In this document: positions 7,502-13,950 of the stretch, piece by piece
Position numbering within the stretch: position 1 is the stretch's first letter
Layout: the number at the start of each line of letters is the position of its first letter
NCBI GenBank assembly: GCA_051004815.1
Contig: JBPCJY010000070.1
Span: 1 to 14,041, forward strand
Source of the DNA: JBBQXY01 sp051004815
GTDB taxonomy: Bacteria > Chloroflexota > Ktedonobacteria > Ktedonobacterales > Ktedonobacteraceae
DNA: 14,041 nt
Reading direction: 5' to 3'
Made by a program: the position numbers and the translations under genes
Notes under the pieces: model-generated
What the model saw: the letters and a program-made list of their open reading frames with translations, nothing else
Databases searched by the model: none
What the model was told of the DNA's origin: nothing

Positions 7502-7591
7502 TAGATCGGCAGGCATCAGAAGCAACACCACGTACCTTTGTACCCTATGTTTTCATCGATACTTTCTTAGAAAGGAGAGACAACACCTAAC

Positions 7592-8404
7592 ATGTCAGGT
7601 TTTATTGGCAATGATGGCTCAGAACTCGTAGGAGGCCTCAACCCAGCGGGTGTCGTGACGGCCTTCCGCACGAACAGCCTGGGCGGCCTCAAAACAGGCG
7701 GAGACGTGACGGAAATGGCAGGCCTCAGCGCGAATGCGCTCAACGCCTTCCTGCTGCCCCAGACGGATGTCTCGGCCTACAAATTCTTCTCGTTCCACTC
7801 CGGCGGCACCTTCACCGCAACCTACCAGTTCCAGGGCAGTAATGATGGCGTGGACTTCGTACCCTTCACCTGCTTCCGTCTGGACAACATGGATGCCAAC
7901 ACCTCCAACGTGCAATCGGGCGGCGGTGGGCAACTGTGGGGCGCACCGCTGCCCTTCCGCTACCTGCAAATCCAGATTGTGACCTACGTCTCCGGTACAG
8001 TGACGGGCGTGGTGGAACTGTTCACGTCGCCGCTGACGATGCCGGTGATCGCCGTGGATGCGGAGCAGCTGGGTACCTGGAACGTGGGCCTCACCGCTGG
8101 CGGGAGCGTCGTGGGTGCCTTCAACAATGATGGCACCTCAGCCACCGCCGTCGCCGCCGCCACAGTGGCTGACACCACCATCAAGGCCTCCACTGGTCGC
8201 CTGGCGCGTATTCTGATCACAGCAACAGGAACCGCCAACGTGCTGATCTTCGACAATGCCTCCGGTCATACCGGCACGATCATCGGTGTCATTAAATCGA
8301 GCGCAGTGGTGGGCGATGTGATTGAGTTGCGTATGCCTGCGCAGAATGGCATCACTGTGCAGGGCAATGCGAACAATGGTGGTTTCACCGTCAGTTGGGT
8401 CTAA
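7592..8404 (+). CDS. Putative virion surface/decoration protein
   Basis: This 270-residue protein is rich in Gly, Thr, Val and Asn, with few charged residues and no cleavable signal, as in phage structural proteins. Residues about 60-145 alternate like a beta sandwich, with FTATYQFQGSNDGVDFVPF (74-92) and FRYLQIQIVTYVSGTVTG (122-139), reminiscent of discoidin-like modules in virion proteins. Residues about 191-270 (TTIKASTGRLARILITATG, then NGITVQGNANNGGFTVSW) form a second module of a type common in phage head-fibre or decoration proteins. AAAGGAG at 7571-7577 is 14 bases before the ATG, a long but acceptable spacing. It follows the HNH insertion and was probably once the direct neighbour of the capsid gene. 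Function is inferred from position and composition. Confidence 0.72.
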   Translation: MSGFIGNDGSELVGGLNPAGVVTAFRTNSLGGLKTGGDVTEMAGLSANALNAFLLPQTDVSAYKFFSFHSGGTFTATYQFQGSNDGVDFVPFTCFRLDNMDANTSNVQSGGGGQLWGAPLPFRYLQIQIVTYVSGTVTGVVELFTSPLTMPVIAVDAEQLGTWNVGLTAGGSVVGAFNNDGTSATAVAAATVADTTIKASTGRLARILITATGTANVLIFDNASGHTGTIIGVIKSSAVVGDVIELRMPAQNGITVQGNANNGGFTVSWV

Positions 8405-8432
8405 CTCATTATCAATTGATTGAATTGCTCGC

Positions 8433-8549
8433 TCTGTCGTTCTGAGCTCGCGCTTTGTCATTCTGAGTGAAACGAAGAATCTCCGTCCAAGGAGTAGATT
8501 CTTCGGCTGCGGCCTCAGAATGACAAAGAGGCTGCGGCTCAGAATGACA
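8433..8549. repeat. Palindromic intergenic repeat (TGTCATTCTGAG family), copy 2 with partial arms
   Basis: A long arm (8453-8484, starting CTTTGTCATTCTGAGTGAAA) and its imperfect complement (8491-8528, ending CTCAGAATGACAAAG) form the hairpin. A partial forward arm (TGTCGTTCTGAG, from about 8435) precedes it and an extra reverse half-arm (8531-8549) follows. The first 36 bases of the long arm are identical to those starting at 9058. The block fills the gap between two structural genes. Confidence 0.88.
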
Positions 8550-8584
8550 GGGTGTGAAAACAAAGAAAGTGAGAACCTCACATC

Positions 8585-8884
8585 ATGATGGATGCAGCAG
8601 AGTTCCTCGGACTCGGCAAATACATTGGAGGGCAGAACGCGCCCATTGGCACCTTTGTCAATCTGCGCACGCTGGCCTACTTCCAGCAAGCCAGTGATGG
8701 CACGTTGCCCGCCGATGGCAACGTGTGGATTATGATCACCACCTCTGGCACCTCGACCACCACGCAGATCGCCACGGCGGTCAACCTGATCGTGCCTGGT
8801 GGTGCCTACGTCGCGGGTAGCTTCCATGTGCGTACCAGTGGGGACAATGCTCAGCAGGCCGGTACGGGTGCCGATGACGCCTGA
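8585..8884 (+). CDS. Small hypothetical structural protein
   Basis: I do not recognise this 99-residue protein. It has a Thr/Ser/Gly-rich, beta-prone composition like its neighbours (WIMITTSGTSTTTQIATAV in the middle) and a short N-terminal stretch, MMDAAEFLGLGKYIGG. There is no membrane segment. The start is ATG-ATG (8585 or 8588) with only a weak purine-rich RBS (AAAGAAAGTGAG, ending about 8572). It is sandwiched between two repeat blocks but in line with the flanking structural genes, so a virion role such as head or tail accessory protein is likely though unproven. Its stop comes six bases before the 24-bp tandem array, so the repeat does not disrupt the frame. Confidence 0.65.
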   Translation: MMDAAEFLGLGKYIGGQNAPIGTFVNLRTLAYFQQASDGTLPADGNVWIMITTSGTSTTTQIATAVNLIVPGGAYVAGSFHVRTSGDNAQQAGTGADDA

Positions 8885-8889
8885 TCGCG

Positions 8890-9081
8890 CTTTGTCATTC
8901 TGAGTGAAAGCTGCTTTGTCATTCTGAGTGAAAGCTGCTTTGTCATTCTGAGTGAAAGCTGCTTTGTCATTCTGAGTGAAACGAGCTTTGTCATTCTGAG
9001 TGAAAGCTGCTTTGTCATTCTGAGTGAAAGCTGCTTTGTCATTCTGAGTGAAAGTTGCTTTGTCATTCTGAGTGAAACGAA
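8890..9081. repeat. Tandem array, 24-bp period, 8 copies, derived from one arm of the palindromic repeat
   Basis: Copies start at exactly 8890, 8914, 8938, 8962, 8986, 9010, 9034 and 9058. Each begins CTTTGTCATTCTGAGTGAAA, and most end GCTG. The fourth copy ends in the variant CGAG, the seventh has GTTG, and the eighth continues as the complete arm (CGAAGAATCTCC). There are no spacers, so it is not a CRISPR array. Confidence 0.95.
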
Positions 9082-9130
9082 GAATCTCCGTCCCAACAGG
9101 AGATTCTTCGCTATCGCTCAGAATGACAAA
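9058..9130. repeat. Palindromic intergenic repeat (TGTCATTCTGAG family), copy 3
   Basis: The last array unit extends into an arm through GAATCTCC (9058-9089). Its imperfect complement GGAGATTCTTCGC...CTCAGAATGACAAAG ends near 9131; the arms differ by a few bases including one indel. It abuts the ribosome-binding region of the next gene. Confidence 0.88.
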
Positions 9131-9149
9131 GAAAGGGCAATAAACGAGC

Positions 9150-9749
9150 ATGGCACAAATCATCAAGCGCGGCATCCTGCAATCGTTTGACAACACGACC
9201 TACACGGCAACCGTCCTGCTTTTGGAAGCAACCTCGACGGTGCTATCGAGTGTGCCAATGAACACGAATATGGACGGAACCTCCGCGCAAGTGGGTGCCT
9301 TATGTGCAGTGCTCTTCTTTGACGAGCACAACCTTGAGGACGCAGTGATCCTGGCAATCTACCCCAACGGTTCGCAAGGAGTACCAACACCGCCGCCTGG
9401 GCGTGTCACCTTCGTCGCGACGCCCTATCTGCTCGTGAATGCAGTCGCAATCTCCAGCGGTGTCACCAACACCTACACCGTGTGGGGCGGGAGCAGTCCC
9501 GTCCCTTCGGGCATCACGAGCATTCTCTATAAAGCCTACTTCACCAGTGCGACGGTTGGAGCTTTGGTGCAACTGGCTCCCCATAGTGGCACTTTGGCCC
9601 TGTATCATGCCATTGGAGCTATCGAGGTAGCGAGTGCAACGATCAACGGCTCCGGCACGTTGGCGGTAGACAGTGGAGGGCAAATCGACGTGGCGGCGCA
9701 CGGCGGCAATTGTACAGTCACTCTGTATGTGTTGGGGTATGTGGTATGA
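9150..9749 (+). CDS. Putative baseplate/tail protein with N-terminal OB-like domain
   Basis: This is a 199-residue protein. Residues 1-75 (IIKRGILQSFDNTTYTATV, then GALCAVLFFDEHNLEDAVIL and AIYPNG) have the strand pattern and closing 'AVILAIYPNG' of OB-like domains found in phage baseplate-V/spike-type proteins. A Pro-rich hinge (PTPPPGRV, about 79-86) leads to a beta-rich C-terminal domain ending in repetitive VDSGGQIDVAAHGGNCTV. There is no signal or membrane segment. The RBS is probably GAAAGGG (9131-9137), 12 bases before the ATG and touching the end of the upstream palindromic repeat. Placement in the structural run supports a virion or tail role. The family assignment is from pattern only and could be wrong. 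Confidence 0.65.
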   Translation: MAQIIKRGILQSFDNTTYTATVLLLEATSTVLSSVPMNTNMDGTSAQVGALCAVLFFDEHNLEDAVILAIYPNGSQGVPTPPPGRVTFVATPYLLVNAVAISSGVTNTYTVWGGSSPVPSGITSILYKAYFTSATVGALVQLAPHSGTLALYHAIGAIEVASATINGSGTLAVDSGGQIDVAAHGGNCTVTLYVLGYVV

Positions 9750-9801
9750 GCAAGAAGAATGTATGCAATGAATAGTAGTAGCGAGCAATGGAGGTGTAAT
9801 A

Positions 9802-10971
9802 GTGCTGCTTTCAGATATAGAGACGGCGGTGCGCCAGGATTTATTCGATCCCGCGGGAGGTAGCCAGCGTTGGGCCACCACTGACATTGATCGCGGCATT
9901 GATAAGGCCGTGGACAGGTACACCGAGTATTATCCCAACGTCGTGTTTGCTGATATGCAAACACAGCCATATCAACGCACCTATCCATACCCAACAGCGT
10001 GGAATAGTGGCTATCCAGTGCTATGGATCGAGCGCATACTCTATCCGTTACAGAGCTATGGCAGCCAGTTCAGTCTACCGGGCGCAGCACCTTCGGCAGT
10101 AAAGGCAACCGGAGCAGGGCTGGGCATAGGGGCGTACAAATATGGCGTCACATTCTTGAGCCAGGGAGGAGAGACGCCCATCTCACCACTGGTGAGCGTG
10201 ACGACGAGCAGTGGCAGCCAGCAGGTGAACTTGAGCGCGATACCCATTGGGCCAGCACTGCCAGCAACACCAGGAGCTGCTACGAACACGGTGATTGGCA
10301 GAAACATCTACCGCTCACAAGTTGGCGGCAGTGTACTCACGTTGCTCACAACCATAATGGACAATGTAAGCACGACATATAGCGACACGGCCAGCGATGC
10401 CAGCATCGTAAGTATGCCAGTAGCACCAACCGTCAATACCAGTGGCGTGATGTTGTGGCCAACATTTGAGCGCGATTTCGCGGAGTATAGCAACCTCTAC
10501 GATAGTAGCTATGCGTTGGCCTCTGGTGGCAACCTGGGCAGCATGGGAGCAGTGGGAGATGGTGCAGGGCCAACAGGGACACAATCGCCCACCTTTACGC
10601 TCAAGTTGAGCAGTGCTGAATTGCCACAGGACAGTACCCAGGTCATCCGCATCTTCTACGCCACCAAACACCCGCTTGATGCGAACGGTTCCACCATTCC
10701 TGAAATCCATCGTGACATCATTGTGCTAGGAGCCACGGCGTATTGTCTCGAAGCATACCAACTCCCGACCAACGATAACTTCGATTTCCAGGACGGTGCC
10801 TTGAGGGATCGCATTGATGATACCAAGATACCAGCAGCGTGGTTGGCAGCCGCGCAAAATAAAATGACGCAATTTGAAGCACGTTTGACTGAGATTAAAC
10901 ACCAACGCGATTTCGCAACCTCGTCACGCGTACATTGGGGCGATATACCCGCCCGTTGGCCCCGTTTATAA
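9802..10971 (+). CDS. Putative phage head-tail adaptor with FN3-like insert
   Basis: This 389-residue protein starts at GTG (9802), chosen for the strong GGAGGT six bases upstream. Residues 1-50 (LLSDIETAVRQDLFD, then RWATTDIDRGIDKAVDRYTE) match the helical start of phage gp6/adaptor-type proteins. The C-terminal part (about 205-389) continues that fold, with DSTQVIRIFYATKHPLD and HRDIIVLGATAYCLEAYQL and a closing helix rich in charged residues. Between them, about 98-205, lies a Gly/Ser/Thr-rich beta segment (GAYKYGVTFLSQGGETPISP, then IGRNIYRS and TTYSDT) that reads as an FN3/Ig-like domain of the kind often displayed on virions. It would join the head to a tail or seal the portal. No portal gene is in the window. 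Confidence 0.7.
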   Translation: MLLSDIETAVRQDLFDPAGGSQRWATTDIDRGIDKAVDRYTEYYPNVVFADMQTQPYQRTYPYPTAWNSGYPVLWIERILYPLQSYGSQFSLPGAAPSAVKATGAGLGIGAYKYGVTFLSQGGETPISPLVSVTTSSGSQQVNLSAIPIGPALPATPGAATNTVIGRNIYRSQVGGSVLTLLTTIMDNVSTTYSDTASDASIVSMPVAPTVNTSGVMLWPTFERDFAEYSNLYDSSYALASGGNLGSMGAVGDGAGPTGTQSPTFTLKLSSAELPQDSTQVIRIFYATKHPLDANGSTIPEIHRDIIVLGATAYCLEAYQLPTNDNFDFQDGALRDRIDDTKIPAAWLAAAQNKMTQFEARLTEIKHQRDFATSSRVHWGDIPARWPRL

Positions 10972-10985
10972 CAAAGGAAACGACG

Positions 10986-11342
10986 ATGGAGAACATCACC
11001 ATCTACCTGAACCTGGTCATCGCGGTGGCCATTGTCCTGGGCGGAGCAGTGGCCTTTCGCTATAGCCTCAATCGAACAGCCAATGAAATCCAGGAGCGGG
11101 TCATCCACGCGCTACAGAGCGAGATCCAGACCCTCCAGGATCGCATCGTGGCCCTGGAAAAGGATAATACCCGCCTCTCACAAACTATCGCCATCATTCG
11201 CACCGCCCTCAAGCAACGCGGCATGTCGGTTACGATTGACGGCGATTTGATCAGCATTTCGGACGCGCAGGGCAATTCAACCCATGCCTCACGCATTCAG
11301 GGGATCAATCCAGTGGTCGCAACCAACGCGGAAGGGAAGTAG
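10986..11342 (+). CDS. Small membrane-anchored coiled-coil protein
   Basis: This is a 118-residue protein. The start is the ATG at 10986, seven bases after AAGGA (10974-10978); an upstream in-frame TTG at 10935 lies inside the previous gene and is unlikely. One N-terminal membrane segment (about 6-25, IYLNLVIAVAIVLGGAVAF) is followed by a heptad-like coiled coil (about 30-74: EIQERVIHALQSEIQTLQD and so on). A short beta-type tail follows, RGMSVTIDGDLISISDAQG. This layout resembles small phage membrane proteins such as holin- or spanin-associated or XhlA-like factors, but nothing identifies a particular family. It is 14 bases after the adaptor gene and 2 bases before the next gene, so co-transcription and coupled translation are likely. 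Confidence 0.75.
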   Translation: MENITIYLNLVIAVAIVLGGAVAFRYSLNRTANEIQERVIHALQSEIQTLQDRIVALEKDNTRLSQTIAIIRTALKQRGMSVTIDGDLISISDAQGNSTHASRIQGINPVVATNAEGK

Positions 11343-11344
11343 GT

Positions 11345-11785
11345 ATGGCAACAGTAGGGGTGGATTGCGAACTCATCCTGGATGGTACAGGCTATTTCAT
11401 TAAGCCCGGCACCTACAAGATGAAGCAACCAAGAGTACGCAAAGCTACCGTGCGGGCCGACGGCGGCGAATCATATGTAGACCTGGGGCCAGGCAAACGC
11501 GCCTGGTCGCTGGTCGTGCTCTGTCTGAACGATCTGTTGAAATATGACGGCACGCTGACAGGGCTAACGGGCCAGCAATACCGCGATGCACTGCGCACCA
11601 GCTATACCGCGTCAGTCGGCACGACCATGCAATTTACCGACCCGCTCAATGGCGCAGCGGTTGCTGTACATTTCGACAACTATACGGAAGTAATCTATGA
11701 TCTTCACGTCCAACAGGTACCGCTAGCCACCGGCGGGACACCTGCCCTCTCCTACGAAGTTGCGCTTGAACTCGTCGAGGCTTGA
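11345..11785 (+). CDS. Putative phage tail-type structural protein
   Basis: This is a 146-residue soluble protein with alternating beta pattern: LILDGTGYFIKPGTYKMKQP near the start, VRADGGESYVDLGPGKRAWS in the middle, and SYEVALELVEA at the end. Short proteins with this 'DGGESYVDLGPGKR ... ELVEA' form occur in phage tail modules (distal-tail or tail-tube-like); the exact role cannot be settled by eye. Its ATG is 2 bases after the stop of the coiled-coil gene, with GGAAGGGAAGTAGG upstream acting as RBS inside that gene's end. It is the last gene of the island. A 13-bp hairpin follows 44 bases later, then a host-type gene on the opposite strand. Confidence 0.65.
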   Translation: MATVGVDCELILDGTGYFIKPGTYKMKQPRVRKATVRADGGESYVDLGPGKRAWSLVVLCLNDLLKYDGTLTGLTGQQYRDALRTSYTASVGTTMQFTDPLNGAAVAVHFDNYTEVIYDLHVQQVPLATGGTPALSYEVALELVEA

Positions 11786-11828
11786 CTCATTGCCATGGAT
11801 GTCGCTGGAGCGGTATAGCGACTTCCAA

Positions 11829-11870
11829 TGATAATGCTGCTCCCGTTGTTTCGTGGAAGCAGCATTATCA
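11829..11870. terminator. 13-bp hairpin closing the island, probably bidirectional
   Basis: TGATAATGCTGCT (11829-11841) and AGCAGCATTATCA (11858-11870) are perfect complements around a 16-base loop. The hairpin lies between the converging tail-type and ferritin-like genes. There is no T-run on either side, so termination strength is uncertain. The remainder of 11786-11955 shows nothing else recognisable. Confidence 0.55.
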
Positions 11871-11955
11871 ACATGTCAGGCTAAACGCTGCCCGTTTTAG
11901 GCATAGCATGAACAGCAAACTTTACCCACATGAGGCAAAGTCAGAGATGCGCTAG

Positions 11956-12774
11956 CTAGTCGTTATCTTCCCCAACCGTGAAGGGAGTACGGTAGATCAC
12001 TCCTGCATCAGCAGTACTCACTTGTTGGTAGGTGAAGGTATTGCCCGCCTTCGGGCTGAGATAACCGGCTGCCGCGACCACAGCAGGTGCATCGCTCACT
12101 GATTCCAGCAGTGCGGGCGCGAATGCCCAATTATCGGCAGGTGGTCCAAAGCCTGAGAGACCGGCTTGTTCGGCAATATAGCGGCCAAGTGCGCGATGCT
12201 CAGACTCGATCATGGCAATCTGGCAGGCAATCTGTGCCACGCGTGGCAGGCCCAGGTAGCAAAACTCCTTGACGGCGGCGATGAACGCCGAGTCAAAGAC
12301 ACCTTCAAGCTGCTGCTGCGTCGCGATGAACAATGCAAGGCTCTCGAAGGTATCGTCAGCGTGGGGGAAGCTAAAGGTGCTGGTGATGGGGACTCCACCA
12401 TTCGCCACAAAGAAGAGCTCGTGAATCTGCTCTTCCACCAGTGCTGCCTGGATGGCTGCCAAACTCGCTCCGCTGAGGCCCAGTTTGCTCGCGTTGGCGA
12501 CGCCATGACTATAAAACGTGACAGCCAGTCGCTCCGCCGTTGCCGCGATGCTGAAGATGCCCTTGGCCGAAGTTTCGGAACCTTCTGTGTCGGCTGCACC
12601 CGCCGCATGGATGACCCCTTTGGGTAGTAAGAGAGCAGCAGTGCTCAATGCGACGACGCCACCGCCCGCCAAGGCAGCCCCTTTGAGGAGATTGCGGCGC
12701 GACCGGCGTACAGATAACAAGTCCACTACATTTGCCGTTGCGGTGTCCAGATCTTTTTCATCATGCATTTTCAT
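11956..12774 (-). CDS. Tat-exported ferritin-like domain protein
   Basis: This is a 272-residue protein. A twin-arginine signal, RSRRNLLKG (24-32), precedes a hydrophobic stretch (about 33-51) and a small-residue region AAGAA near 57-61. Export of a folded protein to the outside of the cell is therefore expected; some relatives stay anchored by the signal. The mature part has the four-helix ferritin-like pattern: AERLAVTFY (E81), VEEQIHELFF (E115, H118), a helix QQQLEGVFD (E157), and IAMIESEHRALG (E190, H193). The two E-x-x-H motifs could hold a di-metal centre. Many such secreted proteins are known only by domain, and no substrate can be named. The RBS AAAGGACGG is 9 bases before the ATG; codon 3 is an alternative ATG. 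It stands alone, convergent with the capsid island. Confidence 0.87.
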   Translation of the reverse strand: MKMHDEKDLDTATANVVDLLSVRRSRRNLLKGAALAGGGVVALSTAALLLPKGVIHAAGAADTEGSETSAKGIFSIAATAERLAVTFYSHGVANASKLGLSGASLAAIQAALVEEQIHELFFVANGGVPITSTFSFPHADDTFESLALFIATQQQLEGVFDSAFIAAVKEFCYLGLPRVAQIACQIAMIESEHRALGRYIAEQAGLSGFGPPADNWAFAPALLESVSDAPAVVAAAGYLSPKAGNTFTYQQVSTADAGVIYRTPFTVGEDND

Positions 12775-12857
12775 GAGATGAATCCGTCCTTTCTTAAAAC
12801 AAAATAATTCATAGGAAAGAGGTGCAATTGAGCTTTTTCATGGTACGGAACAGGTCG

Positions 12858-12887
12858 TGTATAGAAATGTTCACTTACCCGTCTCAA
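12858..12887 (-). promoter_or_regulatory. Candidate promoter of the ferritin-like gene
   Basis: On the minus strand TTGAGA (12887-12882), an 18-base spacer and TATACA (12863-12858) give a reasonable sigma-70 match, with a leader of about 75 bases. Confidence 0.35.
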
Positions 12888-13079
12888 TCGAGAGCCATCA
12901 ATACATCTCTCCGCTCTTATGAATGAAGAATAGCATTCAGTTCAGTGAATCAAGTTGAGAAACGGTTACATTTTCGTGGAAGACGTGAAGTAACTTACCG
13001 GTGCTGGTGGAGCTTCTGTTCGTGAAATACGTTGATACATTGATGAAAAGTGAGGATACAGTACCATTTACCCCTTTCC

Positions 13080-13108
13080 TTGACTCTTCCATAACACATC
13101 CTTACACT
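13080..13108 (+). promoter_or_regulatory. Candidate promoter for the surface-protein gene
   Basis: TTGACT (13080-13085), a 17-base spacer and TACACT (13103-13108) form a good sigma-70-type promoter. The transcript would start about 135 bases before the Thr/Pro-rich gene and include the 37-bp tandem repeat and the tiny ORFs. Confidence 0.5.
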
Positions 13109-13122
13109 TATGACAGGAGGAC

Positions 13123-13161
13123 ATGAAAACTCTTTCATTTTCCGATCAGAAACATGAGTAG
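13123..13161 (+). CDS. Possible 12-residue leader peptide
   Basis: An ATG directly after AGGAGG (13115-13120) opens a frame reading MKTLSFSDQKHE before TAG at 13159-13161. The SD-to-ATG gap of two bases is shorter than usual. The last codons fall in the first copy of the 37-bp repeat, whose own ATG (13154) overlaps this end and opens a 14-codon frame; the second copy opens a 12-codon frame from 13191. These could be upstream ORFs of the surface-protein gene, or chance. Confidence 0.22.
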   Translation: MKTLSFSDQKHE

Positions 13162-13214
13162 TTTTACATCCACAAGATCCGATCAGAAACATGAGTAGTT
13201 TTACATCCACAAGA
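13141..13214. repeat. Perfect tandem duplication of a 37-bp unit
   Basis: Units 13141-13177 and 13178-13214 are identical and adjacent, each beginning TCCGATCAGAAACATGAGTA and ending CATCCACAAGA. The duplication lies in the 5' leader of the Thr/Pro-rich gene. There are only two copies and no spacer. Confidence 0.95.
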
Positions 13215-13248
13215 CTACTGCATCGATAAAGATGAGTTTCATATTACT

Positions 13249-13950
13249 ATGGATAATGTAGATAGCCATGCACAGCATAGCGGCAACTACCGTGGGCGAC
13301 GCTATGTCCGCGTGATAGCAGCTTTCTGTAGCTTATTACTATTACTCATTTCGCTGATGCTGGTCAGTGCTAATACCCACGCGGCCACACGTAATGCTCT
13401 CATGACCAAAAATTCTTCTGTAGCAGTGACACAAGCAAACACCACCACCATCCTTGATACAGTTACCGCTACCAATACTCCTATTCCTCCTACAGCTACC
13501 TCTATTCCCACAGCCGCTCCCACTGCTACCCCTATTCCTACTCCCACGGCCACCGATACCCCTATTCCTACTCCCACGGCTACTCTACAACCGTCACCTA
13601 CCCCAACAGCTGCTACCAGCAAGCCAACGCCTACCCCAAAGACGGGATTGACTCCCAGCAGCTCAGTCGCAACAGCAACGCCCGGCCCTGGCGTAACACC
13701 AACTGCGGGAACAACGCCAGCGGTTGTTCCCGGCCAGACGCCCACGGCAACAGCCGTTACTGGTATCCCCACCACAACGACAAACAGCGGCGGAGGTCCC
13801 AATACTCCTACTACTCCGCCACCGACTGCACCATCTTCTAGTGGGCTATCGCTGCCAAAGATCATCATTGGCTTACTGTTGGCATTAGGTCTTATCAGTA
13901 CCATCATGATCGTACTAGTACAGCTTGGCGGAAATAGCGTAGGAGTCTAG
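13249..13950 (+). CDS. Thr/Pro-rich bitopic surface protein
   Basis: This is a 233-residue protein. A basic N-terminus (RGRRYVRV) precedes a hydrophobic stretch at about 21-41 and a small-residue region (SANTHAA) that could be a signal peptidase site. The middle, about 60-195, is low complexity, with repeated T-P, P-T-A-T and PTPTAT units, typical of an extended, probably glycosylated stalk. A second hydrophobic segment at about 205-226 (IIIGLLLALGLISTIMIVLV) would anchor the C-terminus. Such stalk proteins are common on Chloroflexota and other Gram-positive-type surfaces and have no known enzymatic role. No strong RBS precedes the ATG (only GATGAG at 13231-13236), so the start is the least certain part. 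Its stop overlaps the transposase stop on the other strand within CTAG. Confidence 0.78.
   Translation: MDNVDSHAQHSGNYRGRRYVRVIAAFCSLLLLLISLMLVSANTHAATRNALMTKNSSVAVTQANTTTILDTVTATNTPIPPTATSIPTAAPTATPIPTPTATDTPIPTPTATLQPSPTPTAATSKPTPTPKTGLTPSSSVATATPGPGVTPTAGTTPAVVPGQTPTATAVTGIPTTTTNSGGGPNTPTTPPPTAPSSSGLSLPKIIIGLLLALGLISTIMIVLVQLGGNSVGV

Larger units (their letters stand above)
12775..13122. other. Non-coding regulatory gap upstream of the ferritin-like gene
   Basis: No credible gene is seen here on either strand. The stretch is A+T-rich and holds the two promoter candidates listed separately, one in each direction. The 71-residue frame on the minus strand at 12995-13210 is made largely from the 37-bp tandem repeat and is not believed. 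Confidence 0.6.

Noticed and set aside
8890..9081. CRISPR array
   Set aside because: The 24-bp units are directly adjacent with no unique spacers, are half of an intergenic palindrome, and have no cas genes near.
8138..9196. Minus-strand 352-residue open frame with repeats such as AFTQNDKA
   Set aside because: It is open only because the 24-bp array has a period divisible by three. It runs antisense to three better-supported structural genes and translates the palindromic repeats into their usual artefactual peptides.
10935..10985. Upstream TTG start for the membrane coiled-coil protein
   Set aside because: It would add 17 residues inside the end of the adaptor gene, without an RBS, in front of an ATG with a well-placed AAGGA.
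3528..11870. Integration att sites flanking the island
   Set aside because: I compared the flanks by eye and found no convincing direct repeat, and no tRNA gene is visible in the window. A proper alignment of the two flanks would be needed to exclude short ones.
12166..12627. 153-residue plus-strand frame opposite the ferritin-like gene
   Set aside because: It is a shadow of a gene with clear Tat signal and E-x-x-H motifs on the minus strand.
13141..13214. Two-repeat CRISPR or phage attachment-site pair
   Set aside because: The two 37-bp units are immediately adjacent, leaving nothing between them; a tandem duplication explains this fully.
13302..13907. 201-residue Val/Gly-rich minus-strand frame
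   Set aside because: It is the antisense of the Thr/Pro-rich low-complexity coding region, which keeps long frames open on both strands.
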